From Thioalkalivibrio nitratireducens (lineage in GTDB: Bacteria; Pseudomonadota; Gammaproteobacteria; Ectothiorhodospirales; Ectothiorhodospiraceae): a DNA stretch of 5,523 nucleotides. The notes beneath the pieces were generated by a model. It had not been told where the DNA came from. It saw only the letters and a program-made list of their open reading frames with translations, and made no database searches. Position 1 is the first letter of the stretch. Each line of letters opens with the position of its first letter. Positions 5,473 through 5,523 of the stretch are shown here, piece after piece. A program made the translations under genes and the position numbers. The DNA lies in assembly GCA_011390385.1 (NCBI GenBank), contig JAABSN010000216.1, positions 1 to 5,523 of the forward strand. Direction: 5' to 3'.

Positions 5473-5515
5473 CAAAGAGCGGAAAAAAATCAGTTATCTT
5501 TTTTCCTGCTCTTTG
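5473..5515. repeat. Near-perfect inverted repeat in the epimerase leader
   Basis: CAAAGAGCGGAAAAAA (5473-5488) is the reverse complement of 5499-5515 except for one extra T at 5507, with a ten-base loop between. It lies 22 bases upstream of the epimerase ATG. On the minus strand the stem is not followed by T residues. On the plus strand it is followed by GTTTTCTC, which could weakly terminate rightward transcription. It could be an mRNA leader hairpin, an operator, or a terminator for a gene beyond the window edge. Confidence 0.75.
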
Positions 5516-5523
5516 GTTTTCTC

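Overview
The window is a stretch of chromosome from a moderately GC-rich Gram-negative bacterium, most likely a proteobacterium. Supporting signs are a periplasmic PRC-barrel protein with a Sec-type signal peptide, a proteobacterial-style membrane stress trio, and a UDP-glucuronate 4-epimerase-type sugar enzyme. Genus and species cannot be read from the sequence. There are no rRNA, tRNA, CRISPR, insertion-sequence or integrase signals.

Layout. Bases 1-34 may hold the last codons of an upstream rightward gene. Bases 68-1132 (+) encode a membrane-anchored endonuclease/exonuclease/phosphatase (EEP) family protein. A small leftward gene of unknown function (1162-1425, -) converges on it. A 230-bp divergent gap (1426-1655) then leads to a tight rightward operon of three genes joined by two ATGA stop/start overlaps (1656-2228, 2225-2662, 2659-3354). 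These encode a stress-type protein with one membrane-inserting segment, a two-helix protein of the misleadingly named phage holin 3_6 family, and a DUF3618 protein. A strong hairpin with a leftward T-tract (3371-3405) separates this operon from the convergent PRC-barrel gene (3443-4072, -). The next 371 bp hold no confident gene, only a GTG-started open frame with coding-like base composition (4162-4380, +) and two hairpins. The window closes with a UDP-glucuronate 4-epimerase-like gene (4444-5451, -), whose leader carries a long near-perfect inverted repeat (5473-5515).

How the genes fit together. The three-gene operon and the facing PRC-barrel gene look like a cell-envelope or stress neighbourhood. 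The operon proteins are small, very hydrophilic and Ala/Asp/Lys-rich, with short membrane segments. Two of them share a recurring Pro...Ser-Val-Gly membrane motif like that at the C-terminus of the YqjD/ElaB/DUF883 stationary-phase proteins. The EEP protein and the sugar epimerase have no evident functional link to this group. The most interesting points are the repeated Ser-Val-Gly motif, the orphan frame at 4162-4380, the unknown gene at 1162-1425, and the inverted repeat ahead of the epimerase. No clearly new multi-gene system is visible.
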